Shown here one piece after another: positions 34,844-44,189 of a stretch of DNA of 47,465 bases (position 1 is the stretch's first letter; each line of letters starts with the position of its first letter). Under the pieces are notes generated by a model. It was not told the origin of the DNA. It searched no databases and was given only the letters and a program-made list of their open reading frames with translations. This DNA comes from Oscillospiraceae bacterium (lineage in GTDB: Bacteria > Bacillota > Clostridia > Oscillospirales > Oscillospiraceae): assembly GCA_017519005.1 (NCBI GenBank), contig JAFWTG010000054.1, positions 1 through 47,465 on the forward strand. Direction: 5' to 3'. Both the position numbers and the translations under genes were made by a program.

Positions 34844-36640
34844 TCAGCTCAGCTTTTCGAAGTCGGCGGCGCCGTGCTTGCAGAGCGGGCAGATGAAGTC
34901 GTCGGGCAGCTCCTCGCCCTCGTAGACGTAGCCGCAGACCTTGCAGACCCAGCCCTTCTTCACGTCGGTCTCGGGCTTGGGCTTCACGTTTGCCTGGTAG
35001 TAGTTGTAGGTGACGGTCTCCTTGGAGGAGAGAACCCGGGCCTCGGACACGGTGCAGATGAACATGCCGTGGGTGTCCAGATCCACGTACTGCTCCACCT
35101 TCAGGGACATGAAGGCGTTGATGTACTTGTCCAGGAAGATCAGACCGTTGTCGGAGCGCAGGTACTCCGCTTCGGGGAACTTGTTGACGTCCCGGCCGGA
35201 CTGGAAGCCGAAGTGCTGGAAGGTGGAGAAGGGAACCTCGACGGACAGGCAGTTGACGTTCATCATGCCGGTCTTCTTCACCAGCTCATGGGTGTAATTG
35301 GCCTTGTTGATGCACACGGCGATGCGGTTCGGGGTGTTGGTGACCTGGGTGACGGTGTTGACGATGCAGCCGTTGTCCTTGTCGCCGTCCCGGGCGGTGA
35401 CCACGTAGAGGCCGTAGCCGATCTTGAACAGGGCGGTGAGGTCGGACTTGTTGGCGGTCTCGTCGTGCTGGGCCAGGTAGTCCTTGCAGAGCTCCTCGGC
35501 CAGCGCCTCGATCTCGGCCTCGCTCTCGGCGCTGAGGCCGCCCTTCAGATGGACGGTGGTGTTGGCGTAGCTCAGGTTCTTGCAGCCCTCCAGCATGCCC
35601 TTCATGACCTTGGCGGCCATGGGAGCCCAGGAGCCGTTTTCGATAAAGGCCACGGTGCGCTTCTGAAAATTCCGCTCGGTCAGGTGCTCGATGAACTCCC
35701 GCATGAAGGGGAAGATTCCGGCGTTGTAGGTGGTGGTGGCGAATACGATCCGGCCGTACTGGAAGGCCTTCTCCACGGCCTCAGCCATGTCCTCCCGGGC
35801 CAGATCCAGGAACTCGACCTTGGGGCAGCCCTTCTCCTTGAGCTTCCGGACCAGGAGCTCGGCGGCCTTTCTGGTGTGGCCGTAGACGGAGGTATAAGCA
35901 ACCACGATGCCGTCAGATTCCACGGCGTAGCTGGACCAGATGTTGTAGAGCTTCAGATAGTGGCCCAGATTCTCGGTCAGCACGGGGCCGTGGAGGGGGC
36001 AGATGGTCTGAATATCCAGGTTGGCGGCCTTCTTCAGAACGGCCTGGACCTGGGGACCGTACTTGCCCACAATGCCGATGAAATAGCGGCGGGCCTCGCA
36101 GTCCCAGCCCTCGGGGTCCTCCACGTCGTTGGCGCCGAACTTGCCGAAGCCGTCGGCGGAGAAGAGGACCTTGTCCCGGGCGTCGTAGGTCATGATGACC
36201 TCGGGCCAGTGGACCATGGGGGCCTGGACGAAGTGCAGCACGTGCTCGCCCAGCTCCAGGGTGTCACCCTCCTTCACCACGATGCGGCGGTCCTCAAACT
36301 CGGTGCCGAAGAAGTTCTTCATCATGGGGAAGGCCTTGGCGGAGCTGACCACGACGGCCTTGGGGTAGGTCTCCATAAAGAGCTGGATGTTGGCGCTGTG
36401 GTCGGGCTCCATGTGCTGGACCACCAGGTAGTCGGGCTGCCGTCCGCCCAGCTCGGCGGCCAGGTTGGTGAGCCACTGACGGCCGAACTTCTGGTCCACG
36501 GTGTCCATGACGGCAACCTTGCTGTCCAGAATGGCGTAGGAGTTGTAGGCCATGCCCAGAGGCACCTTGTACTGCCCCTCGAAGAGGTCAACCTGATGGT
36601 CGTTGACGCCGATGTAGCGGATGTCCTTGGTTACGTTCAT
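34844..36640 (-). CDS. Flavodiiron protein with fused flavodoxin, flavin reductase and rubredoxin domains
   Basis: A 598-residue four-domain protein. The metallo-beta-lactamase diiron domain (1 to about 245) has HMEPDHSAN and later His/Asp ligands (APMVHWPEV, FSADGFGKFG, PLHGPVL). A flavodoxin domain follows from about 248 (VAYTSVYGHTRKA), a flavin-reductase-like FMN domain from about 405 (IGYGLYVVTARDGDKDNG), and a rubredoxin from about 567 (CKVCGY, CPLCKHG). Such proteins reduce O2 to water or NO to N2O; with the extra domains, electron transfer from NAD(P)H may be handled in one chain. AAAAGGAG precedes the ATG. It is monocistronic with a strong terminator. Confidence 0.93.
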   Translation of the reverse strand: MNVTKDIRYIGVNDHQVDLFEGQYKVPLGMAYNSYAILDSKVAVMDTVDQKFGRQWLTNLAAELGGRQPDYLVVQHMEPDHSANIQLFMETYPKAVVVSSAKAFPMMKNFFGTEFEDRRIVVKEGDTLELGEHVLHFVQAPMVHWPEVIMTYDARDKVLFSADGFGKFGANDVEDPEGWDCEARRYFIGIVGKYGPQVQAVLKKAANLDIQTICPLHGPVLTENLGHYLKLYNIWSSYAVESDGIVVAYTSVYGHTRKAAELLVRKLKEKGCPKVEFLDLAREDMAEAVEKAFQYGRIVFATTTYNAGIFPFMREFIEHLTERNFQKRTVAFIENGSWAPMAAKVMKGMLEGCKNLSYANTTVHLKGGLSAESEAEIEALAEELCKDYLAQHDETANKSDLTALFKIGYGLYVVTARDGDKDNGCIVNTVTQVTNTPNRIAVCINKANYTHELVKKTGMMNVNCLSVEVPFSTFQHFGFQSGRDVNKFPEAEYLRSDNGLIFLDKYINAFMSLKVEQYVDLDTHGMFICTVSEARVLSSKETVTYNYYQANVKPKPETDVKKGWVCKVCGYVYEGEELPDDFICPLCKHGAADFEKLS

Positions 36641-36703
36641 GATGTGTCTCCTTTTATTATAAAGTTTTATTATGCAAACTTGTACAATCTCTCTGACGTT
36701 TGA

Positions 36704-37007
36704 GGCATCAGGGATCAGACATCAGGCATCAGGCATCAGACACCGCCTGTCTTGTTTTGGATCGTCCAACGCCGTTCCCCGTTCGATTGGTTTCTGGATA
36801 GGCATCAGGGATCAGGCATCAGGCACCGCCTGAAGAATCTTCCAAATAATGATGCCTTGGAACCCGTTCTAAACGAAGATAAAGAGAGAATACCCGGGGT
36901 CCCGCATGTAATCTCTAAACCTGCCGAACGGGGTATAAAGGAATTGTTTTGAACAACGCAGCAGGCGGTGTCTGATGCCTATTGCCTATTGCCTGTTGCC
37001 TGTTGCC
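36704..37007. repeat. MITE-like element with long inverted ends made of short tandem repeats
   Basis: The left end is a run of GGCATCAG-type units (36704-36749) and the right end is its reverse complement built from GCC-TATTGCC/TGTTGCC units (36962-37007). GGCATCAGACACCGCCTG at 36732-36749 is perfectly inverted at 36962-36979. A third partial copy of the left end lies at 36799-36832. The interior holds no open frame of note. This, with the flavodiiron leader at 36641-36703, accounts for the gene-free stretch 36641-37010. The flavodiiron promoter should lie in the AT-rich 36656-36690, but no convincing -35/-10 pair was found. Confidence 0.75.
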
Positions 37008-37010
37008 TTC

Positions 37011-37640
37011 TCAGAATCCCAGGCTGTCGTTCACCAGGATCACGTGAATCCGGTCCGCGTGGCGGGAATAGCGGGTGATGAGGAATTGACAGCAGACAGT
37101 GTCCGGGCTCTTGCAGTCCATGCAGGAGCCGGTCCTGGCGCAGGGCGTGTTCAGCCCGAAGCGCTGGGCGTTGATGGGGGCGGCTACGTTCCGGGCGCGC
37201 TTCATGGCGTGGTCGAGATCCTTGCAGACCTTGTTCATGCCCGCGATCACCAGGACCTTCCTCGGCCCCTGGGCGATGGCGGAGACCCGGTTGGCGTTGC
37301 CGTCGATGTTCACCAGCACGCCGTCCTCGGTCATGGCGTTGGCGGAGCTCAGGAACACGTCGGCGTCGTAGGCGGCCAGCATGGCGGCCCGCTTGTCGGC
37401 GGCCTTGTCCCGGTCGATAAACTGATAGTCCTGGCCCTTCACGGCCTCCACCAGGCCAATCTCATGGGCGCTCATGGCCCCGCCCATGGCGACGGTGCTG
37501 CCCTTGGGGATCAGGGAGAGGGCGATCTCCAGAGCCTCCTCCCGGGAGGCGGCGTAGTACCCCTTCATGTTCCGGGACTCCAGGCCCTTGATGACCTTCT
37601 GGGCCAGAAGCTCGTTGCGTTTGACGATATTCTTGTCCAT
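37011..37640 (-). CDS. LUD-domain protein (lactate utilisation family, LutC-like fold)
   Basis: A 209-residue protein of the LUD family (old DUF162). Typical segments are AMGGAMSAHEIGLVEAVKG, VFLSSANAMTEDGVLVNIDG and GPRKVLVIAGMNKV. The C-terminus adds a cysteine-rich segment (TPCARTGSCMDCKSPDTVCC) that could bind a metal or an Fe-S cluster. Relatives work with Fe-S partners in lactate oxidation, but no LutA/LutB genes are here, so that role is doubtful. The ATG at 37640 has GGAGGT upstream. It lies 35 bp after the third membrane paralog and is probably in its operon; the repeat element starts directly past its stop codon. Confidence 0.85.
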   Translation of the reverse strand: MDKNIVKRNELLAQKVIKGLESRNMKGYYAASREEALEIALSLIPKGSTVAMGGAMSAHEIGLVEAVKGQDYQFIDRDKAADKRAAMLAAYDADVFLSSANAMTEDGVLVNIDGNANRVSAIAQGPRKVLVIAGMNKVCKDLDHAMKRARNVAAPINAQRFGLNTPCARTGSCMDCKSPDTVCCQFLITRYSRHADRIHVILVNDSLGF

Positions 37641-37675
37641 ATGCATACCTCCGTGATGTTGATTGTTTTATGACT

Positions 37676-38368
37676 TCATTCCGCTGCGGCTCCGAATACA
37701 GGACCGGACGGCTCGGGACCCTGCTCGATCTGTCTGCTCAGCAGCAGCCGCTCCGTCTGCAGCAGATACCGGAGATACAAAACGGTGCAGACAATAGAGA
37801 GCAGCGAGTTCGTACAGATCAGGATCGGGACTAAGAAGCTGCCGGAGCCGCTGCGCGGGAAGAACCTGGAAGCGATGGAGATCGCCAGGGCGCAGCAGTG
37901 GAGGAGCAGAAGCAGACGGAACAGGCGGTTGCCGCGCTCTGCCATTTCCAGAGTCTTTAAGCGGACGGCAAGCCTTGCGATGCTCTGAATGATATAGTAT
38001 AGGGCGAAGAGGGAGACAATATTCGACGCGAGATCCAGAATGAGATCCAGCGGGGTGTCTTCCCCGAGGAAGCGTTCGATAAAGCCGTTGACGAAACCAA
38101 TCACCAGCCCGGTGATGAGGACCTTCATCGCCTTATGGAAGCTTCTCTCGTCCCTGGACGCCTGGCTGACGCCGCTGAGCTCCAGTACCAGGATCGCGAT
38201 GGAGAGTCCGAGCACGGCCAGAGCCAGAAGCACAAGGAGGACGGAGAGCCCGCGGCTCTCGTCCAGCTGCATGAGCAGCATCAGGATCGAGACCGCAGTG
38301 GTGATAATGCCAAGGATCTGCGCGTTCCGAAGCTTTCTCACGCCGTAATACGCGTTCAGCAGTCTCAT
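37676..38368 (-). CDS. Tandem paralog 3: small polytopic membrane protein of unknown function
   Basis: A protein of about 230 residues with about five or six hydrophobic segments and no signal peptide or catalytic motif. Shared marks with the two genes upstream are the N-terminal LLNAYYGVRKLRNAQIL, the loop ASRDERSFHKA before a membrane segment, and MAERGNRLFRLLLLLHCCAL in the second half. AGGAG lies 11 bases before the ATG at 38368, a slightly long distance. It is third in a head-to-tail array on the minus strand. I do not recognise the family. Confidence 0.7.
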   Translation of the reverse strand: MRLLNAYYGVRKLRNAQILGIITTAVSILMLLMQLDESRGLSVLLVLLALAVLGLSIAILVLELSGVSQASRDERSFHKAMKVLITGLVIGFVNGFIERFLGEDTPLDLILDLASNIVSLFALYYIIQSIARLAVRLKTLEMAERGNRLFRLLLLLHCCALAISIASRFFPRSGSGSFLVPILICTNSLLSIVCTVLYLRYLLQTERLLLSRQIEQGPEPSGPVFGAAAE

Positions 38369-38427
38369 TTTGCAGCGGTCTCCTTTCAAATCCGGGTCAG
38401 AAGCCGTCTGCCGCCGCAGTCTTGCGT

Positions 38428-39066
38428 TTACTCGGCGTGACCGGCGTGGTGCAGCATCTTCTCCGCCTGGCCGGTGCAGCCCAGGAAGAGGCTGACCTCC
38501 ACCAGCTCCATGGTGAGAATCATGGTGTGGAGGATGGCGTGCAGGGTCTCAAAGCGTTCGCCGTGGACAAATATGGCCGAAATGAATTCCAACCCCATGG
38601 CCCCCAGAGAGAGCAGGACCACCGCCCGGACCAGGGAGCGCTCCCGGGCCAGCAGGACGGCGTCGCCCAACTCCCGGCCCAGACGCATAATGGCGTGGAT
38701 AACGGTGACGGAGCAGTAGATCGTGGGAACGATGGTCAGAAGCTCCAGGGCGGTGCGCAGCAGCTCGCCTTCGCCGATGAAGAGCACGACGAAGCTCAGA
38801 AGCAGCGCCAGGACCATGCCGTTGCTGGCCTTCAGAAACAGCCGTTCGTCCTTCGCCGCTCGGATGATGCCCGCCAGCTCCAGGGCCAGCGCTGCCACGC
38901 CCAGGACCAGGATGATCCAGGTAAAGGGGTCCAGCAGCGTCTCGGGGTCCTCCACAAGCTGCTCCAGAATCAGCATTCCCAGCGAGCAGACCGTCAGCAC
39001 CAGCGTGACCAGCTCCGCCCAGTGAATGATTTTGATGCCCCGCAGGGCGTTCGGATAGTGCTTCAT
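38428..39066 (-). CDS. Tandem paralog 2: small polytopic membrane protein of unknown function
   Basis: A 212-residue membrane protein with the same plan: HYPNALRGIKIIHWAEL at the N-terminus, the loop AAKDERLFLKA, and LARERSLVRAVVLLSLGAMGLEFIS in the second half. The C-terminus ends in a histidine-rich HHAGHAE. GGAGG precedes the ATG by nine bases. It is 31 bp after paralog 1 and 59 bp before paralog 3, so all three are likely one transcript. The function is unknown. Confidence 0.7.
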   Translation of the reverse strand: MKHYPNALRGIKIIHWAELVTLVLTVCSLGMLILEQLVEDPETLLDPFTWIILVLGVAALALELAGIIRAAKDERLFLKASNGMVLALLLSFVVLFIGEGELLRTALELLTIVPTIYCSVTVIHAIMRLGRELGDAVLLARERSLVRAVVLLSLGAMGLEFISAIFVHGERFETLHAILHTMILTMELVEVSLFLGCTGQAEKMLHHAGHAE

Positions 39067-39097
39067 CGCTGGATTCCTCCGTTGTCAGAGATTGAGA

Positions 39098-39772
39098 TCA
39101 GAGATTCGGGAATTGGTCTTCGAAAATCAGGGTCTGTGCATCCGCCTGCTGAAGCATCGTAAGCGTGCGGCTGTAGTAGCGGAAGAGCATGACGGTCTGC
39201 GCGACGGCAAGGCCCAGCACCGCCAGCGACAGAATCAGCACGAAGGTTCCGCTTCCGTAGGTTCTGGGAAGAATCGAGTTGATCAGGTCCAAGCCGATGC
39301 CGCAGCAGGCGACGATCAGAATGAAGTGATACAGCCTTCTGCCGCGATCCGTCATGTCCACCTGATGCAGCCGTCTGGAGAGATTCATGATGCCCTTGAT
39401 GATGAAGAGTCCGCAGCAAAGGGAGGCAATGGACGCGGCAAGCTTCAGAGGGACGGCAATCACGGCCGGATCGTCTCCGTAGACGGCGCTGAGGAAAGAA
39501 AGCACCAGGGCGGTGATGATCGATACGCGGGCCTTTTCGAAGCTCGTCTCGTCCTTGGCAGCCTGGAAGATGCCCACCAGCTGAAGAATCAGCGCGGCGA
39601 TGCTGCCCAGACCGGCAAACAGTGCGATCACGAGAACGAAGCCTGTGAGGCTTCGCTGTTTGTCAACAGCGGCAGCGATCACCAGCAGGCCCGATAATAC
39701 GGCGGAGATCAGATTCAGGATTTCGGAAGTATATATATTTTTGACGCCCTTATACGCGTTTGGAAATCTCAC
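39098..39772 (-). CDS. Tandem paralog 1: small polytopic membrane protein of unknown function
   Basis: A 224-residue membrane protein starting with GTG at 39772, with AAAGGAG eight bases upstream. The shared marks are FPNAYKGVKNIYTSEIL, the loop AAKDETSFEKA and MTDRGRRLYHFILIVACCGIGLDLIN followed by PRTYGSGTFVLIL, which parallels PRSGSGSFLVPIL in paralog 3. It lies 59 bp after the carbonic anhydrase. The function is unknown; possible roles as envelope or stress membrane proteins are only guesses. Confidence 0.7.
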   Translation of the reverse strand: MRFPNAYKGVKNIYTSEILNLISAVLSGLLVIAAAVDKQRSLTGFVLVIALFAGLGSIAALILQLVGIFQAAKDETSFEKARVSIITALVLSFLSAVYGDDPAVIAVPLKLAASIASLCCGLFIIKGIMNLSRRLHQVDMTDRGRRLYHFILIVACCGIGLDLINSILPRTYGSGTFVLILSLAVLGLAVAQTVMLFRYYSRTLTMLQQADAQTLIFEDQFPNL

Positions 39773-39831
39773 GATCAGAGCTCCTTTCAGATTCGTCTGT
39801 CAAACGCTAGTCGGCACTCCTTTGCGATTGT

Positions 39832-40482
39832 TCACTCGGCAGACCCTTCCGGCAGCAGCAGCTCCACGGCGCCGCTGCGGATATCGTAGACGGCTCCGGC
39901 GAAGGCCAGCTTCCCCCGGTCGGCCAGGTCCCGCAGGACCTCGCTCTCGCCCAGGGCCTCCAGGCTGTGGAGCAGATTGTTGCGCTCCGCCTGCCGGGGA
40001 TCGTGGGCGTGGCCGACGCCGACGCGGACCTCCGCGATCAGCTCGCCCAGGGCGCCGTGCTCCGGGTGCTTCTGCAGGGCGGCCACCACCGCGCCGCAGC
40101 CCCGGTGGGCCATGATGAGAATCAGGGACACGTGCAGATGGGCGGCGGCGTATTCCAGGCTGCCCAGAGCCGTCGGACTCATGACGTTGCCCGCGTTGCG
40201 GATCACGAAGAGGTCCCCGATCCCGGCGCTGAAGATATGCTCCGGCGGGACGCGCGAATCGGCGCAGCAGAGCACCGCGGCGTAGGGGTGCTGGCCCTCG
40301 TGCGCCGTGGTGAGGCGAATGTGATCCGTCAGCTCCGTGGGATTGTGGGAGCGCTCCAGATACTGGGCGTTGCCCCGCATGAGACAGCGCAGGCTGGCCT
40401 CCGCCTCGGGGCAGAAGGGCAGCTCCTCGCCCATGGCAAGCTGGCCTCCGCAGGCCAGGACGTCCGAATAGCTGTGTTCCAT
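39832..40482 (-). CDS. Beta-class carbonic anhydrase
   Basis: A 216-residue enzyme interconverting CO2 and bicarbonate. The zinc ligands and dyad are seen in CCADSRVPPEH (Cys, Asp, Arg) near residue 72 and AHRGCGAV (His, Cys) near residue 125, with NAGNV between them. GGAGGCGATCCC precedes the ATG. It is the first gene of the minus-strand group that continues with the membrane paralogs. The glycine cleavage operon, which releases CO2, diverges on the other side. Confidence 0.93.
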   Translation of the reverse strand: MEHSYSDVLACGGQLAMGEELPFCPEAEASLRCLMRGNAQYLERSHNPTELTDHIRLTTAHEGQHPYAAVLCCADSRVPPEHIFSAGIGDLFVIRNAGNVMSPTALGSLEYAAAHLHVSLILIMAHRGCGAVVAALQKHPEHGALGELIAEVRVGVGHAHDPRQAERNNLLHSLEALGESEVLRDLADRGKLAFAGAVYDIRSGAVELLLPEGSAE

Positions 40483-40503
40483 GGGATCGCCTCCTTGTTT
40501 CGG

Positions 40504-40605
40504 AATCAGGGATTAAGGATTATGGATCAGGGTTAGGAAAGGGGATAGGGAACAGGGGGTTGTACGCCGTAGGGGCGCTCATTGAGCGCCCGCCGAGCCC
40601 CGCTC
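40504..40605. repeat. Short G-rich tandem repeats followed by the GTAGGGGCG hairpin repeat
   Basis: Bases 40504-40556 are degenerate units of the type ATCAGGGATTA/GGGAACAGG. At 40569-40605 GTAGGGGCGCTCATTGAGCGCCCGCCG forms a hairpin (GGGCGCTC, ATT, GAGCGCCC). The same pairing of GGGAACAGG units with a GTAGGGGCG hairpin recurs at 46208-46305, inside lplA. Confidence 0.7.
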
Positions 40606-40611
40606 GATATG

Positions 40612-40790
40612 AGATTGAGAGTTGAAAATTGAAAATTGAAAGTTGAAAATGGAGGAGTTTTCCAAATTGCCATTTGGAAAACGATAAAGAATGGACTCGA
40701 AACGGTTTCCTTTTCAATTCCATCGTTCAAATGGCAATTTGAACGATACCACAATTTTCAATTTTCAATTTTTTATTTTCAATTCATCGC
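40612..40790. repeat. AT-rich MITE-like element with inverted TTGAAAAT ends
   Basis: The left end is tandem (A)TTGAAAATTG units (40618-40648) and the right end is inverted ATTTTCAATTTTCAA (40762-40785). Inside are two hairpins, TTTTCCAAAT-TGCC-ATTTGGAAAA near 40658-40681 and CGTTCAAAT-GGCA-ATTTGAACG near 40724-40745, themselves inverted to each other. Several small frames open here, but they only translate the repeat. With the riboswitch this fills the gene-free stretch 40483-41193. Confidence 0.75.
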
Positions 40791-40817
40791 AGGGACGGCA
40801 ACTGTCCCTTTTGCATC
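40791..40817 (+). terminator. Small GGGAC/GTCCC hairpin with TTTT
   Basis: AGGGACGGCAACTGTCCCTTTT folds into a short stem with four T. No plus-strand gene ends here, so it may be part of the repeat block, or may shield the gcv promoter from readthrough. Confidence 0.35.
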
Positions 40818-40882
40818 TTCATTATACGGCTTCGGATGGCCTGCGTCAATATGAAAAATTGGTTTCTTTGACCAAATAATTC

Positions 40883-40912
40883 TTGACAATGCGCGGGGGA
40901 ATATGGTAACTT
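40883..40912 (+). promoter_or_regulatory. Promoter of the glycine cleavage operon
   Basis: A perfect TTGACA (40883-40888) and TAACTT (40907-40912) are 18 bases apart. The predicted start near 40919 gives a long leader of about 275 nt holding the glycine riboswitch. Confidence 0.6.
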
Positions 40913-40961
40913 GTAATAAGGAAAAGCATGGTTCATTGCTGATTCCATACAGTCGGATGAT

Positions 40962-41118
40962 GGACCCGGGAGAGTCCGCCGCGGCGGCGCCGAAGGGGAT
41001 CGCAAAAGCTCTCAGGCAAAAGGATCGGGTCCGGACGAAACACCGTAAAGTGCGCCCCCGCGCACGCCGTAGGTGCAACCCGCTCTCAGGCGGGGAATCT
41101 CTCAGGCTTCAAACGGTG
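40962..41118 (+). promoter_or_regulatory. Tandem glycine riboswitch (gcvT type)
   Basis: Aptamer 1 (40962-41032) is closed by GGACCCG/CGGGTCC and has the conserved GGGAGAGTCC, CGCCGAAGGGG and GCTCTCAGGCAAAAGGA. Aptamer 2 (41041-41118) is closed by CACCGT/ACGGTG and has CGCCGTAGGTGCAA and TCTCTCAGGCTTCAAAC, a more divergent set. The 3' strand of its P1 helix shares bases with the left arm of the terminator at 41114-41150. Glycine binding would hold that strand and let transcription continue: an ON switch, as known for gcvT riboswitches. Confidence 0.92.
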
Positions 41119-41150
41119 GCACGCTCTTTGGGGCCGTGCCGCCGTTTTTT
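41114..41150 (+). terminator. Riboswitch-controlled intrinsic terminator
   Basis: CGGTGGCACG pairs with CGTGCCGCCG (one G-T wobble), followed by TTTTTT at 41145-41150. It overlaps the aptamer 2 closing helix by five bases, so the two structures exclude each other. It lies 44 bases before the gcvT ATG. Confidence 0.9.
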
Positions 41151-41193
41151 GATGATACAACAAGATATTTTTCAATACACAGGAGGTAATTCC

Positions 41194-42429
41194 ATGAGCG
41201 AACTCAAACGCACCCAACTGTACAACGCCCATATCGCCGCCGGTGCGACGATGGTGGACTTCGGCGGCTGGGAAATGCCCATCCAGTATCCCAGCGGGAT
41301 CGTGGCGGAGCATCTCTACACCCGGAAGTGCTGCGGCATCTTCGACGTCTCCCACATGGGCAGACTGCTGATCGAGGGTCCCGAGCGGGTCAAATTCCTG
41401 CAGCACGTGCTGACCAGCAACGTGGAGGCCCTGACGCTGAACAAGGCCCAGTACTGCATCATCCCCAACGAGAACGGCAGCGCCGTGGACGACGCCTACC
41501 TCTATGAGTTCGAGGAGGACCGTTTCCTGCTGGTGGTCAACGCCTCCAACACCGATAAGGACCTGGCCTGGCTTGCGCCCATCGTCAAAAACTACGACTG
41601 CCAGATCCGCAACATCACCGGCGAGACCATCTCTATTGCCGTCCAGGGTCCCGAGAGCGGCAAGATGCTGGCGAAGCTGGCCGGCGTCGAGGAGGTCACC
41701 GCCCCTGCCCGCAACAACCTGTCCATCCTGGATATGGAAGGCCATCAGGTCTGGGTCGCCCGCACCGGCTACACCGGCGAGCCCATCGGCTACGAGATTT
41801 TCCTGAAGAACGAGGACGCCGACTGGGCCTGGAACCGCCTGCTGGAGCTGGGCGCGAAGCCCGCCGGCCTGGGCGCCCGCGACACCCTCCGCATGGAGGC
41901 CATGCTGCCCCTCTACGGCGACGAGCTGGGCGTGGACGAGGAGGGCAAAGAAATGCCCATCTTCGCCCTGGCGCTGGCCCGCTTTGCCGTGTCCTTCGAC
42001 GAGCGCAAGGGCGACTTCATCGGCCGCGAGGCCCTGGCCCGGCAGGCCGAGGCCCAGACCGCCTTCCGCGAGAAGCGCGGCACCGCCGCCGACCTGGAGA
42101 TCCTGCCCAAGCGGGTCCGCCCCATCACCCTGCTGGACCGCGGCGTCATGCGTCACGGCATGGAGATCTATCAGAACGGCGAGAAGATCGGCTACGTCAC
42201 CTCCGCCACCATGATCCCCTACTACAAGACCGAGGGCGAGGGCCCCGAGGCCCGGCTGCTGGATGAGACCGGCAAGCGCGCCATCGGCATCGCCTACATC
42301 AAGGCCGATGTGCTCACCAACTCCGAGGTGGAGGTGGACGTCCGCGGCAAGCGCCTGAAGGCCGTCATCCCCCTGAAGCACGTGGCCAACAACCAGCCCC
42401 CCATCGTGATTCCCGTCGTTGTCAAGTAA
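41194..42429 (+). CDS. gcvT: Glycine cleavage system T protein (aminomethyltransferase)
   Basis: A 411-residue T protein that moves the methylene group of glycine from H protein to tetrahydrofolate and releases ammonia. Typical segments are [37 protein letters not shown] and [18 protein letters not shown]. It is longer than the usual 360-370 residues, with an extra stretch around [20 protein letters not shown]. The ATG at 41194 has AGGAGG eight bases upstream; the frame is open further 5' only through the riboswitch. It is the first gene of the gcv operon. Confidence 0.95.
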   Translation: MSELKRTQLYNAHIAAGATMVDFGGWEMPIQYPSGIVAEHLYTRKCCGIFDVSHMGRLLIEGPERVKFLQHVLTSNVEALTLNKAQYCIIPNENGSAVDDAYLYEFEEDRFLLVVNASNTDKDLAWLAPIVKNYDCQIRNITGETISIAVQGPESGKMLAKLAGVEEVTAPARNNLSILDMEGHQVWVARTGYTGEPIGYEIFLKNEDADWAWNRLLELGAKPAGLGARDTLRMEAMLPLYGDELGVDEEGKEMPIFALALARFAVSFDERKGDFIGREALARQAEAQTAFREKRGTAADLEILPKRVRPITLLDRGVMRHGMEIYQNGEKIGYVTSATMIPYYKTEGEGPEARLLDETGKRAIGIAYIKADVLTNSEVEVDVRGKRLKAVIPLKHVANNQPPIVIPVVVK

Positions 42430-42491
42430 ACCCGCCTTTCCGAAGGCAGACCATACAAACAATTAAATTATTTTTGAGGAGGATTTTTATC

Positions 42492-42869
42492 ATGACCATC
42501 AATCCCGATCTGAAGTACACCAAGTCCCATGAGTGGATCAAGGAAGAAAACGGCGTCGCCCTTGTCGGCATCACCGATTTTGCCCAGGACGCGCTGGGCG
42601 ACGTGGTGTTCGTCAACCTGCCTGAGGCGGGCGATGAGGTCGTCGCCGGCGAGTCCTTCGGCGACGTGGAGTCCGTCAAGGCTGTCTCCGATCTGGTGAG
42701 CCCCGTTTCCGGCATTGTGCAGGCGGTCAACGAGGAGCTGATGGACGCCCCCGAGATGCTGAACTCCGATCCCTACGGCGCCTGGATCATCAAGGTCGAG
42801 CAGATCAACGACTACGAAGCCCTGCTGGACGCCGACGATTACGAGGCCTTCTGCGCTGAGGAGGGCTAA
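42492..42869 (+). CDS. gcvH: Glycine cleavage system H protein
   Basis: A 125-residue lipoyl carrier. The N-terminal [13 protein letters not shown] and the lipoylation segment [19 protein letters not shown] with the target Lys near residue 63 are intact. It shuttles the aminomethyl group between P and T proteins. AGGAGG precedes the ATG. Its stop codon is followed directly by the gcvPA ATG (TAAATG). Its lipoyl group may be supplied by the lplA gene at the end of the operon. Confidence 0.96.
   Translation: MTINPDLKYTKSHEWIKEENGVALVGITDFAQDALGDVVFVNLPEAGDEVVAGESFGDVESVKAVSDLVSPVSGIVQAVNEELMDAPEMLNSDPYGAWIIKVEQINDYEALLDADDYEAFCAEEG

Positions 42870-44185
<1,316 letters not shown>

Positions 44186-44189
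<4 letters not shown>

Noticed and set aside
36704-37007. CRISPR array
   Set aside because: The units are 7-8 bp tandem repeats in opposite orientation at the two ends, with no regular spacers and no cas genes.
40636-40879. Small open frames encoding Phe/Asn/Ser-rich peptides
   Set aside because: They only translate the TTGAAAAT inverted repeat element and have no ribosome site.
40903-41193. Upstream extension of gcvT through the riboswitch
   Set aside because: The bases are the glycine aptamers and terminator, and the strong ribosome site is at 41181-41186.
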